Source: Comamonas composti DSM 21721 | GTDB lineage: Bacteria; Pseudomonadota; Gammaproteobacteria; Burkholderiales; Burkholderiaceae_C | Direction: 5' to 3' | NCBI RefSeq assembly: GCF_000429845.1 | Contig: NZ_AUCQ01000014.1 | Coordinates: 104,232 to 168,231 of the forward strand | DNA length: 64,000 bases | Shown here: positions 36,496 through 43,796 of the stretch, one piece after another | Layout of the letters: every line of letters begins with the position of its first letter | Position numbering within the stretch: position 1 is the stretch's first letter | Program-made: the position numbers and the translations under genes | Notes under the pieces: generated by a model | Databases searched by the model: none | Told to the model about the DNA's origin: nothing | Seen by the model: the letters and a program-made list of their open reading frames with translations, nothing else

Positions 36496-37704
36496 TTACC
36501 AGCCAAAAAAGCGGCAGATCTCGGCACTGCGTGCCAAGGTGTCCTGGCGCCCCAGGTCCATGAGGCGGCGCGTATAGCCGTGCTCGAACAGCAGGTAGCT
36601 GGCCAGGGCTGCGCTGCTGGCGCTGCCCCGCGTGGAAACGCCTGTGGCGCCCAGCAGGGTGCGTATCGGCAGGGGCAGCTCGTGCAGATGCTCAAGCGCG
36701 ATTTCGTCCAGTGAGCGCGATGGCGTGAACACCAGCAGGTCCACGGGGTGGAGCTGGCTGCGTTCGCGCTCGGCCTCGGGGATCAGGGACAGCGTGTGGT
36801 TGATGCGCTGGGCGCGCTCTATGTCCACCGACAGCGCATCGAGAAAGATTGTGGACAGCGCATGGCCGGCCACCTGGGCCAGCGAAGGGTAGGGCGCATG
36901 CTGGCCCATGGGCAGGTGAGAGACCTCGTGCGAGCGGCCCACGCCCACGACCACGATGCGCCTGGCACCCAGGTGGATGGCGGGTGCCAGCGGCGCGGTC
37001 TGGCGCATGGCGCCATCGCCGAAATAGCCGAACTCGCCATGGATGGAGAGCTCCGTGGGCGGAAAAATAAAGGGGATGGAGGACGAGGCAATCAGATGCT
37101 CGTGGCGGATGCGGTCCTGCACGGCGCGGCGCTGGGAGCGCGACCAGGGGTGCAGATGCGGGCCGGTTTCGTAGAAGGTCAGATGCTCGCCCGTGGTGTA
37201 GCTGGATGCGGTCACGGCCAGGGCCGCCAGCTGGCCGCTGTGCAGCAGCTCGGGCAGGCGCTTCAGCGGCAGCGTTTCCTGCAGCAGCTTGTGCAGCGGC
37301 GTGTTGTCCAGCAAAGAGCGCGGCTGGGTGCGGCGCCAGCGCGTCAAGGCCCATCCCAGCGTCAGCAAGGTCAGCCAGCGCGCGCCGCTGCGCATCACGC
37401 CAAAGGAGTCGGCGCGATACACCTGGGCGGTCTCGAAGTTGCGCCAGACCCTGGACAGGCGCTGCACGGCGGTGTCGAAATGATCGGCCCCGCAGGCCAG
37501 GGCCGCAGCATTGATGGCACCGGCCGAGGTGCCCACGGCAATCGGAAACGGAGTCGGCTGGTGGCTGGCGCCTGCCTTTTTGCGCAGCCGTGACAAGGCC
37601 TGCAGCACGCCGACCTGGTAGGCCGCGCGCGCGCCGCCGCCGGACAGCACGATGGCCGTGGCATGGCCTGCGCTCTCGGGTGCGTGGTGCAAAGGGGCCG
37701 GCAT
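36496..37704 (-). CDS. Patatin-like phospholipase
   Basis: A 402-residue predicted lipid acyl hydrolase. The oxyanion loop is VLSGGGARAAYQVGVLQAL, the catalytic serine is in the elbow GTSAG (FPIAVGTSAGAINAAAL), and the dyad aspartate is in YFGDGAMRQTAPLAPAIHLGARRIVVVGVG. The C-terminus is leucine-rich and helical. No signal peptide is seen. The reading frame is open for another 170 codons upstream, but these lie within the neighbouring gene in another frame; ATG 37704 leads directly into the conserved domain. It follows the Mrr-domain gene by 8 bases and may be cotranscribed. Confidence 0.86.
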   Translation of the reverse strand: MPAPLHHAPESAGHATAIVLSGGGARAAYQVGVLQALSRLRKKAGASHQPTPFPIAVGTSAGAINAAALACGADHFDTAVQRLSRVWRNFETAQVYRADSFGVMRSGARWLTLLTLGWALTRWRRTQPRSLLDNTPLHKLLQETLPLKRLPELLHSGQLAALAVTASSYTTGEHLTFYETGPHLHPWSRSQRRAVQDRIRHEHLIASSSIPFIFPPTELSIHGEFGYFGDGAMRQTAPLAPAIHLGARRIVVVGVGRSHEVSHLPMGQHAPYPSLAQVAGHALSTIFLDALSVDIERAQRINHTLSLIPEAERERSQLHPVDLLVFTPSRSLDEIALEHLHELPLPIRTLLGATGVSTRGSASSAALASYLLFEHGYTRRLMDLGRQDTLARSAEICRFFGW

Positions 37705-37712
37705 GAAGGGCC

Positions 37713-38288
37713 TCAGCGTGCTTTGGACAGCAGCAGCGCGAGACTCCTGTCCTGCAGCACCACGATGGAATGCTGCTTTGCAAGCGCCGCCGCGTTCTCG
37801 CTCAGGCTGCCCTGAAGCAGCACATAGGCCGTGGTCGCTGCACCGGCCTCGTCGGCGGCTTGCTGCAGCGCGCGCAAAGGCTCGACGCCATGGCTGCCGG
37901 CCTTGTAGCGCCTGGCCAGAACCCAGGTGGTCTTGCCCGCGCGGCTCAGAATCCAGTCTGCGGCTGGATGGCCACAGGGCTGGACCTCGTAGCCCTCGGC
38001 ACGCCAGGCCGCTTGCAGCCGCTGGCTGAAGTCGCGTGCGCTCAGGGCCGTAGCGACTTCGAGTAATTGCCTGGCCTGGGCCGGGCTGGGCTCTTTCCAT
38101 TGGCGCTTGAGTGCCATGGCGCCGATCACGATGAAGGGCAGGCTGCCCATGGAGCCCACGAACTTGGCCTCCTGAGGCAGCAAGGCCATGCATAGCACGA
38201 TGATCAGGGCGGCCACGGCAAGGCTGATCCACCAGCGTGAGCGCAGCAAGATCGCGAACAGGGAGTTCTCGGCCATCCGGAATTTCAC
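37713..38288 (-). CDS. Membrane-anchored Mrr/restriction-endonuclease-like domain protein
   Basis: About 191 residues. Two hydrophobic segments near the start (WWISLAVAALIIVLCMALL and SMGSLPFIVIGAMAL) anchor it. The cytoplasmic part has a Mrr_cat-like fold: FSQRLQAAWRAEGYEVQPCGHPAADWILSRAGKTTWVLARRYKAG, where the core D and the (usually Q/E)xK are represented by ADW and VLARRYK. Altered acidic residues make nuclease activity uncertain. Such proteins are usually not part of restriction systems. The start is uncertain: GTG 38288 is chosen because it precedes a KFRMAENSLFAILLRS start typical of relatives; ATG 38327 or 38276 are alternatives. Confidence 0.6.
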   Translation of the reverse strand: MKFRMAENSLFAILLRSRWWISLAVAALIIVLCMALLPQEAKFVGSMGSLPFIVIGAMALKRQWKEPSPAQARQLLEVATALSARDFSQRLQAAWRAEGYEVQPCGHPAADWILSRAGKTTWVLARRYKAGSHGVEPLRALQQAADEAGAATTAYVLLQGSLSENAAALAKQHSIVVLQDRSLALLLSKAR

Positions 38289-38544
38289 AGGCGGGTCTTT
38301 CTTTTCAAAACAGGGTCGGGACTGCATTGTCACCCTGAAGCCAAGGGCTGGGCAGCTTGGATAGACTAGAAGACCTTATCCCAGCTATCCATGACGCTGC
38401 GCGCATCCAGGGCCTTGGAGCCGGCGTGCCCCGCGTGCGAGAGGGGCGGCGCAAGCCGTCTTGCAGCAACGGGCCGTCGCATCTTCAGGTGAAGGGCGCG
38501 AGGCGACTCAGAGGGAGCCCCATTTCAGGAGTTAGAAAAAAACC

Positions 38545-39636
38545 ATGGCAGTCACAGAACAAGCGCTTTTGGCCGCGATTTCCAGCGTGCTCGACCCGCA
38601 TACGGGCAAGGACTTCGTGAGCACGCGTGCGGTGCGCAATCTGCAGATCGCGGATGGCGACGTGGCGTTTGATGTGGAGATGGGCTATCCCGCGCAAAGC
38701 CTGGTGCCGGCGCTGCGCAGCCAGTTCGTGGCCGCGGCCAAGACCGTGGCCGGCGTGGGCAATGTCTCGGTCAATATCTCCACTAGGATCACCGCGCACT
38801 CGGTGCAGCGCGGCGTGCAACTGCTGCCTGGCGTGAAGAACATCATTGCCATTTCTTCGGGCAAGGGCGGCGTGGGCAAGAGCACGACCACGGCCAACCT
38901 GGCCCTGGCCCTGGCCGCCGAAGGCGCGCGCGTGGGCATTCTGGATGCCGACATCTACGGTCCCAGCCAGCCCATGATGATGGGTGTGTCGGGCAAGCCC
39001 GAGAGCCCGGACGGCAAGACCATGGAGCCCCTGGTCGGGCATGGCGTACAGGTCATGTCCATAGGCCTGCTGGTGGACAACGACCAGGCCATGATCTGGC
39101 GCGGCCCCATGGCTACGCAGGCACTGGAGCAGATGCTGCGCCAGACCAACTGGAAGGATCTCGACTATCTGCTGGTGGACATGCCTCCCGGCACGGGCGA
39201 CATACAGCTGACCCTGGCCCAGCGCGTGCCCATGACGGGGGCCGTGGTCGTGACCACACCCCAGGACATTGCGCTGATCGACGCCAAGAAGGGCGTGAAG
39301 ATGTTCGAGAAGGTGGGGGTGCCGATTCTGGGCCTGCTGGAGAACATGGCAGCCCATGTCTGCACCAACTGCGGCCATGTGGAGCACATCTTTGGCGCCG
39401 AAGGCGGCAAGAACATGGCGGCCGAATACGGCATCGACTACCTGGGGGCCTTGCCCTTGTCCCTGCAGATCCGCCTGCAGGCCGACAGCGGCAAGCCTAC
39501 TGTGGTTGCCGAGCCCGACAGCGAGGCAGCCCAGGTCTACAAGAAGGTGGCGCGCGATCTGGCGGTGAAGGTCGCGCTCAAGGCCAAGGATTTTTCAAGC
39601 AAGTTCCCGACGATCACGGTGAGCCAGGGAACCTGA
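38545..39636 (+). CDS. apbC: Iron-sulfur cluster carrier protein ApbC/Mrp
   Basis: A 363-residue P-loop ATPase that carries and delivers Fe-S clusters. An N-terminal MIP18-like domain (residues 1-90) is followed by Walker A ISSGKGGVGKSTTTANLALALA, the LDADIYGPSQPMMMG block, DYLLVDMPPGTGDIQL and the cluster-binding CxxC in HVCTNCGHVEHIFG. Length and order are normal. The gene stands alone on the plus strand with a 210-base upstream region and converges on infA. It fits with the other iron-cluster gene in the window, erpA. Confidence 0.94.
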   Translation: MAVTEQALLAAISSVLDPHTGKDFVSTRAVRNLQIADGDVAFDVEMGYPAQSLVPALRSQFVAAAKTVAGVGNVSVNISTRITAHSVQRGVQLLPGVKNIIAISSGKGGVGKSTTTANLALALAAEGARVGILDADIYGPSQPMMMGVSGKPESPDGKTMEPLVGHGVQVMSIGLLVDNDQAMIWRGPMATQALEQMLRQTNWKDLDYLLVDMPPGTGDIQLTLAQRVPMTGAVVVTTPQDIALIDAKKGVKMFEKVGVPILGLLENMAAHVCTNCGHVEHIFGAEGGKNMAAEYGIDYLGALPLSLQIRLQADSGKPTVVAEPDSEAAQVYKKVARDLAVKVALKAKDFSSKFPTITVSQGT

Positions 39637-39720
39637 GGCTGCGCCGGCGCAGGTGTCTTGCTTAGGCAGAGTGCGGGCCGGCCGCGCTGCCTGCAGTCTG
39701 CGGCAGCCGTGCCAGATGCC

Positions 39721-39987
39721 TCAAGGGCGGCGATGCGGCGGCGGCGTGCCGGCGGGGCCGGTGCGGGGAGGCAGGTGGCGGAAGGTAAGTCGGCCCTTGT
39801 TCAGGTCATAGGGCGACATCTCTACCGTAACCCTGTCGCCGGCCAGAACGCGTATGCGGTGCTTGCGCATTTTTCCGCCGCTGTAGGCGATGAGCTGGTG
39901 ATTGTTTTCCAGCGTCACGCGAAAGCGTGAATCCGGCAAAACTTCTTCGACTCGTCCTTGCATTTCTATCAATTCTTCTTTAGCCAA
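39721..39987 (-). CDS. infA: Translation initiation factor IF-1 (TTG start)
   Basis: An 88-residue S1-fold protein that binds the ribosomal A site during initiation. The core is canonical: [69 protein letters not shown]. After it comes an extra basic, Pro-rich tail ([16 protein letters not shown]) of about 15 residues beyond E. coli IF-1. The conserved [10 protein letters not shown] start is encoded by TTG at 39987 with AAGGAG five bases upstream. Burkholderiales often carry two infA genes, one in the ribosomal-protein operon; this lone copy is probably the second. Confidence 0.93.
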   Translation of the reverse strand: MAKEELIEMQGRVEEVLPDSRFRVTLENNHQLIAYSGGKMRKHRIRVLAGDRVTVEMSPYDLNKGRLTFRHLPPRTGPAGTPPPHRRP

Positions 39988-40130
39988 AGCATCTCCTTCC
40001 GTGCGTTAGTGAAGAATGCGGCCGCGCCTCTCGCTCAACTGATGAATCACCACCATGCCCGATCAGGGCATTGCTGGACGCGCGGCTCGCTGGAAAGCTG
40101 ACAGCCAAGCCTTGCCCAGGCTGTCGAATG

Positions 40131-40160
40131 AAAACAGAAAGGCCCAGGCAAAGCCTGGGC
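40131..40160 (-). terminator. Rho-independent terminator of the candidate RNA
   Basis: On the minus strand GCCCAGGC-TTT-GCCTGGGC is a perfect 8-bp stem with a 3-base loop followed by CTTTCTGTTTTC. No protein gene on this strand ends just upstream of it. Confidence 0.75.
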
Positions 40161-40322
40161 AACGTAGGCCTGGCAAGGGGCCAGGGATCTTTAAAGGCTC
40201 GCCATGGAGAGAGTGACAGCCGCAGTCTTGATCGGTAGGCAGCAGGTGCCGATGATCAAGCTCACAAGAGACGGCCTTGGTGTCAGACAGGCGCTGCGTG
40301 GGCGAGCGGCAGGGCAGCGGGT
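40135..40322 (-). ncRNA. Candidate rod-shaped structured RNA (6S-like)
   Basis: On the minus strand a TATACT box (40329-40334), a region with no good ORF and a strong terminator (40131-40160) define a transcript of about 190 bases. Inside, nested pairings make one long rod: 40301-40307 with 40197-40203 (GCTCGCC/GGCGAGC), 40281-40285 with 40214-40218, 40272-40275 with 40219-40222, and 40254-40260 with 40227-40233 (CTTGATC/GATCAAG) below a terminal loop. Size, single elongated hairpin with interior bubbles, and isolated promoter are what 6S RNA looks like. I cannot confirm the 6S consensus bases by eye, so it may be another RNA. Confidence 0.45.
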
Positions 40323-40328
40323 GCGGGG

Positions 40329-40334
40329 AGTATA
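40329..40334 (-). promoter_or_regulatory. -10 box for the candidate structured RNA
   Basis: TATACT on the minus strand, about 7-10 bases before the predicted start of the RNA near 40322. No strong -35 is obvious. Confidence 0.4.
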
Positions 40335-40455
40335 GGCGAGTTGCAATGCCCTTGGTTGCCGGTACTGATTGAAGTATCTGCTCGTGGGCTGGAGGCTGCG
40401 CGGGCGATGGCATCTTCCTGGTTTTGAGTCAAATCGGCCTGTAGTGCTCTCCAGA

Positions 40456-40472
40456 CAAGCGCTGCAAGCTAT
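40456..40472 (-). repeat. Half copy of the AGCTTGCAGCGCTTG repeat
   Basis: CAAGCGCTGCAAGCTAT occurs without an inverted partner. The surrounding stretch from about 40335 to 40793 contains no convincing gene; it may hold the promoter of the EamA gene. Confidence 0.5.
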
Positions 40473-40793
40473 CAATTAAGGAGTTTTGAGCGAACTGCCT
40501 ATCTCTGCAGGGAGATCTTCGATCTTCTCGGTGCAGCGGTGCGGGAAGTGCAAACACGCTTCAAGAACGGCCTGGAGGAAAAGCTGGGCGCAGCCGCTGG
40601 CAATTGCCGCCTCGCAAGACAGGTGGCTTGTCTGCTGCCATAGTGCGGGCTCCCGGCCTGGGATGTCACAAACCCCTCCCGCAATGCGTTTGTCGGCTGG
40701 GCCTGTGCCTTGCCTGCCCCGGCGCCTGCACGCATGCGCCGGGTCTGGAGCGGCAATCGGGCCGCTGGTCCTGTCGGTCTTGCACCTGTCTCT

Positions 40794-41738
40794 ATGCACA
40801 TACAACAACAATTCGGTCCGCACTTGCGCTTGCTGGGCATGGTCCTGCTTTGGGGCGCATCCTGGCCTGCGGGCCGCGTGGTGGCCCAGAACATGCCGCC
40901 GCTGGCTGCGGCCAGCCTGCGGTTTCTGCTGGCTGCGATGGTGCTTCTGCCCTGGCTCTACCACCGAGGAGGCATGAGACTCTTGCGGCAGTGGAGCGCG
41001 GGGCGCTGGCTGGGCATGGCTGCAGCGGCGGCCTGCGGCGTGTTTGGCTATGCAGCCTTCTTCCTCATGGGGCTGCAGCATCTGCCGGCAGGCAAGGCGG
41101 CCCTGGTCATCAGCATCAACCCTGCCGTCACGCTGCTGCTGGCTGTGTGGCTGTTCAAGGAGCGCATCAATCTCACCATCGGCCTGGGCATGCTGCTGGC
41201 CGGCGTCGGTGCGGTGATCGTGATCTCCCACGGCAGGCCCATGGAGATTCTGAGCACGGGCCTGGGTCTGGGCGAGTTGCTGATCCTCGGGTGCGTGGCC
41301 TGCTGGGTGGCCTATACCCTGATCGGCCGTGCCATGCTGGCCGGCGTGGATTCCTTGTCGACCACGGCCGTGACCTCGACCCTTGGAGCGCTCATGCTGC
41401 TGCTTGCAAGCCTGCTTGTCGAAGGGCTGGCAGGTCTGGATGCGGCGCTGCACTCGGGGGCCGAGGCCTGGACGGCGCTGCTGTTTCTGGCCTTTGGTGC
41501 CACGGCCCTGGCCTATGCCTGGTATTTCGATGGCGTCAAGGCCCTGGGCGCGGGCGCTGCCTCCGGCTATATCACCCTGGTGCCCGTGGTGGGCGTCATG
41601 CTTTCGTCGGTTCTGCTGGGTGAGCGCATCGATGGCTCCATGCTGCTGGGCGGAGCCCTGGCCCTGGCCGGTACGGCCGTGATGAACTGGGGGCGTAGAC
41701 CCGTGGCCCAGATGGGCGCAGCGGTCATGGGCAAATAA
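40794..41738 (+). CDS. EamA-family (DMT) inner-membrane transporter
   Basis: A 314-residue protein with ten predicted helices in two EamA repeats (LRLLGMVLLWGASWPAGRVVAQNMPPLAAASLRFLLAAMVLLPW opening the first; GELLILGCVACWVAYTLIGRAML opening the second). The end of each repeat has the usual conserved pattern (KAALVISINPAVTLLLAVWLFKERI and AASGYITLVPVVGVMLSSVLLGERI). Such proteins export metabolites or drugs; the substrate cannot be told. I choose ATG 40794 because it leads directly into helix 1; the frame is open to 40710, and no clear ribosome-binding site was seen at either start. Confidence 0.85.
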   Translation: MHIQQQFGPHLRLLGMVLLWGASWPAGRVVAQNMPPLAAASLRFLLAAMVLLPWLYHRGGMRLLRQWSAGRWLGMAAAAACGVFGYAAFFLMGLQHLPAGKAALVISINPAVTLLLAVWLFKERINLTIGLGMLLAGVGAVIVISHGRPMEILSTGLGLGELLILGCVACWVAYTLIGRAMLAGVDSLSTTAVTSTLGALMLLLASLLVEGLAGLDAALHSGAEAWTALLFLAFGATALAYAWYFDGVKALGAGAASGYITLVPVVGVMLSSVLLGERIDGSMLLGGALALAGTAVMNWGRRPVAQMGAAVMGK

Positions 41739-41788
41739 GGCCGGGCTGTGCCGGCGCTGGCGTTGATGGCCGCAGATGCCTGGTTTTA

Positions 41789-41843
41789 GAGCGTGTTCAC
41801 GATCTCCTCGCGGCGCGCCAGTGTAGAGATCGTGAACGCGCTC
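41789..41843. mobile_element. Deletion derivative of the miniature element: ends only (copy C)
   Basis: GAGCGTGTTCACGATCTC at the left and GAGATCGTGAACGCGCTC at the right pair with one mismatch across only 55 bases. The first 35 bases match the left end of the full element at 51872, and the last 20 match its right end; the middle is gone. It lies between the convergent EamA and phosphatase genes, and its right edge contains the phosphatase stop codon. Confidence 0.75.
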
Positions 41844-42375
41844 ATGACCCTGACTTTGGGGCCGCCAGGGCTTGCAACAGGCCTTGGCAGGCGTCCTCGA
41901 CGAGGTCCAGCACCTGCTCGAAGCCTTGTTCGCCGCCGTAATAGGGGTCGGGCACTTCGCTGGCGCTGTGGCTCTTGCTGTAGTCGGTGAGGCGGCGCAG
42001 CCGCTCTCGTCGGCTGGCCGGGCAGAGCTCGCGGGCTGCGGCCTCATTGGCGGCGTCCATGACGAGCACCAGGTCGAAGTCCTCGAAGTCCTGGGCCAGC
42101 AAGCGCCGTGCGCGCTGCCCGCTCAGATCGTAGCCGCGCTTGCGGGCATGGGCCTGGCTGCGGGCGTCGGGAGCATGGCCCGTGTGATAGCCATGGGTGC
42201 CGGCCGAATCCACGTCAATTAGCGCAGAGAGACCCGCATCCGCCAGCATTTTTTCGAACACGCCATGAGCCGTGGGGCTGCGGCAAATGTTTCCCATGCA
42301 GACCATGAGCACGCGAAAAGGCCTGTCTTGCTGCATCACGGGGCGGCCTGACCCGTTGTCTTTTTTGTGGTTCAT
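41842..42375 (-). CDS. Low-molecular-weight protein-tyrosine phosphatase
   Basis: A 177-residue phosphatase. The active-site loop VCMGNICRSPTAHGV contains the nucleophile Cys and the phosphate-binding Arg (CxGNxCRSP), and the general acid is in the DPYYGG motif (EVPDPYYGGEQGFEQVLDLVEDA). AGTHGYHTGHAPDARS is also typical. The N-terminus has a short polar extension; a start at Met14 is possible. Family members dephosphorylate tyrosine kinases of polysaccharide export or act on small substrates; no capsule genes lie near. Its stop lies in the mobile-element remnant next to it. Confidence 0.9.
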   Translation of the reverse strand: MNHKKDNGSGRPVMQQDRPFRVLMVCMGNICRSPTAHGVFEKMLADAGLSALIDVDSAGTHGYHTGHAPDARSQAHARKRGYDLSGQRARRLLAQDFEDFDLVLVMDAANEAAARELCPASRRERLRRLTDYSKSHSASEVPDPYYGGEQGFEQVLDLVEDACQGLLQALAAPKSGS

Positions 42376-42548
42376 GGCCCTGATTTTTCACCGCAAAGAG
42401 CTTGCATGCACGAAAGCCCTGGTTCTAGACCTGCTGTGCTGCGCGCCTCTGGAGGTTGCCCTGGCCTTCGAATCGGTGGCGCGGCCCAGGAGACTGGGCT
42501 GCTGCAAGCATTGTTACAGAATGAAAAAACAACCATGCCTGGCCTGCC

Positions 42549-43796
42549 TCATTCCAAGTCCCACAGCTGGCGCAGGTCCAGCAGCAGCCGGCTATGGCTC
42601 TCCAACGCCTCGCTCTGGGCCTGGCGCTGAGCCAGCAAGGCCTGTGCTGCAATGCGCTGTATGGTCAGCAGCTCGGCCAGGCCTGACTCTCCTGCACGGT
42701 AGGCGCGCAGGCCGCGTTCCGTTGCGCTGCGCTGCAAGCGGGCGGCATGGGCTTGCGCCAGGGCTGCGGTGTGCCGGCCTTTGGCTTGTTGCCATAGCGT
42801 GTCGAATTCGGCGCCCAGGCGTTGCTCGACGGTCAGACGGCGCGACAGGGCGGCCTGGGCTTCGGCCGTGGCGGCCTGGGCCTGGGCCTGGCGGTAGGCC
42901 GAGCCCAGCGGCAGACTCAGGCTTAGCCCCAGGACGCGCTCGGCGCCGCCGCGTTCGCTGCCGGCGAACACACCGATCGTGGGATCGGGTCGGCGCTCCA
43001 GATCGGTGCGCCTGGCTTGGTGCAGGGCATAGGCTTCCTCGGCCTGGGCCAGCAGATAGGCGTGGCTGTGTTCGATGTAACGGGTACGCATCTGGGCAGA
43101 GAGTTCGTCGGGCAGGGAGGGCAGAGCCAGCGCCTTGTCACCCAGGGTGGGTTTGCCTATGGCGGGAAAGCGCGCCTGCAGCTCGGCAAGAGCGGATTGC
43201 TCCGCAGCCTGGGCCGTGGCCAGATCGGCTTGCGTGCGTGCTTTCTCGGCCTGGGCCAGCTCGGTATCCAGGCGCGATGCGTCGCCTGCGCGCAGACGGC
43301 CCTGGGTCAGGGTTGCCAGCTCGTCGGCAGCCCGGGCATTGTCCTGGGCTGCATCACGGGTCTGGCCTGCGCGCTGGGCGGCAAACCACAGGGCGAGCAA
43401 CTGGCGCGCGGTTTCATGGCGTGCATCCCGGGCCGAGATTTCGCTCATGCGCACCGTGGCATCGGCCAGACCGGCATCGGCCTCGGCCTTGCCGCCCAGA
43501 CGAACCGCGCGCTCCACGGCAATCTGCCCTTCGGCAAAGCGTTCGCGGCCGCCTTCGCGTATCCAGCGCCGCTGGCCTGTGGCACTGATCGTGGTCTCAT
43601 GCATGCCGGCACGCAGCCCCTGGGCATGCGCCAGAGCGCTTTGCACCATGGCATCGGCCGCCTGCACCGCAGGGGCCTGGGCCAGCGCATCGTGCACCAT
43701 CGCTTCGGTTGGCAGATGGCCGGGGTAAAAGGCTTGGGCCTGGGCGGCGCCAGCCAGCAGCAGGCCGGTGGCCCAGCAGATCAAACGAGGTGTCAT
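42549..43796 (-). CDS. Outer-membrane efflux protein, CzcC/CusC-like (TolC superfamily)
   Basis: A 415-residue outer-membrane channel of a metal RND pump. A signal peptide (LICWATGLLLAGAAQAQA) is followed by two OEP repeats of long alanine- and glutamine-rich helices (for example RGLRAYRAGESGLAELLTIQRIAAQALLAQRQAQSEALESHSRLLLDLRQLW at the end). There is no lipobox cysteine. It is the third gene of an adaptor-pump-channel operon: its ATG overlaps the stop of the RND gene (ATGA). Confidence 0.86.
   Translation of the reverse strand: MTPRLICWATGLLLAGAAQAQAFYPGHLPTEAMVHDALAQAPAVQAADAMVQSALAHAQGLRAGMHETTISATGQRRWIREGGRERFAEGQIAVERAVRLGGKAEADAGLADATVRMSEISARDARHETARQLLALWFAAQRAGQTRDAAQDNARAADELATLTQGRLRAGDASRLDTELAQAEKARTQADLATAQAAEQSALAELQARFPAIGKPTLGDKALALPSLPDELSAQMRTRYIEHSHAYLLAQAEEAYALHQARRTDLERRPDPTIGVFAGSERGGAERVLGLSLSLPLGSAYRQAQAQAATAEAQAALSRRLTVEQRLGAEFDTLWQQAKGRHTAALAQAHAARLQRSATERGLRAYRAGESGLAELLTIQRIAAQALLAQRQAQSEALESHSRLLLDLRQLWDLE

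Noticed and set aside
36496..38232. Extended N-terminus for the patatin phospholipase
   Set aside because: The extra 176 codons overlap the Mrr-domain gene in another frame and show no conserved sequence; the patatin domain begins right after ATG 37704.
40476..42047. 523-codon open frame antisense to the EamA gene and phosphatase region
   Set aside because: It has shadow composition, overlaps two genes with clear motifs and runs through the mobile-element remnant.
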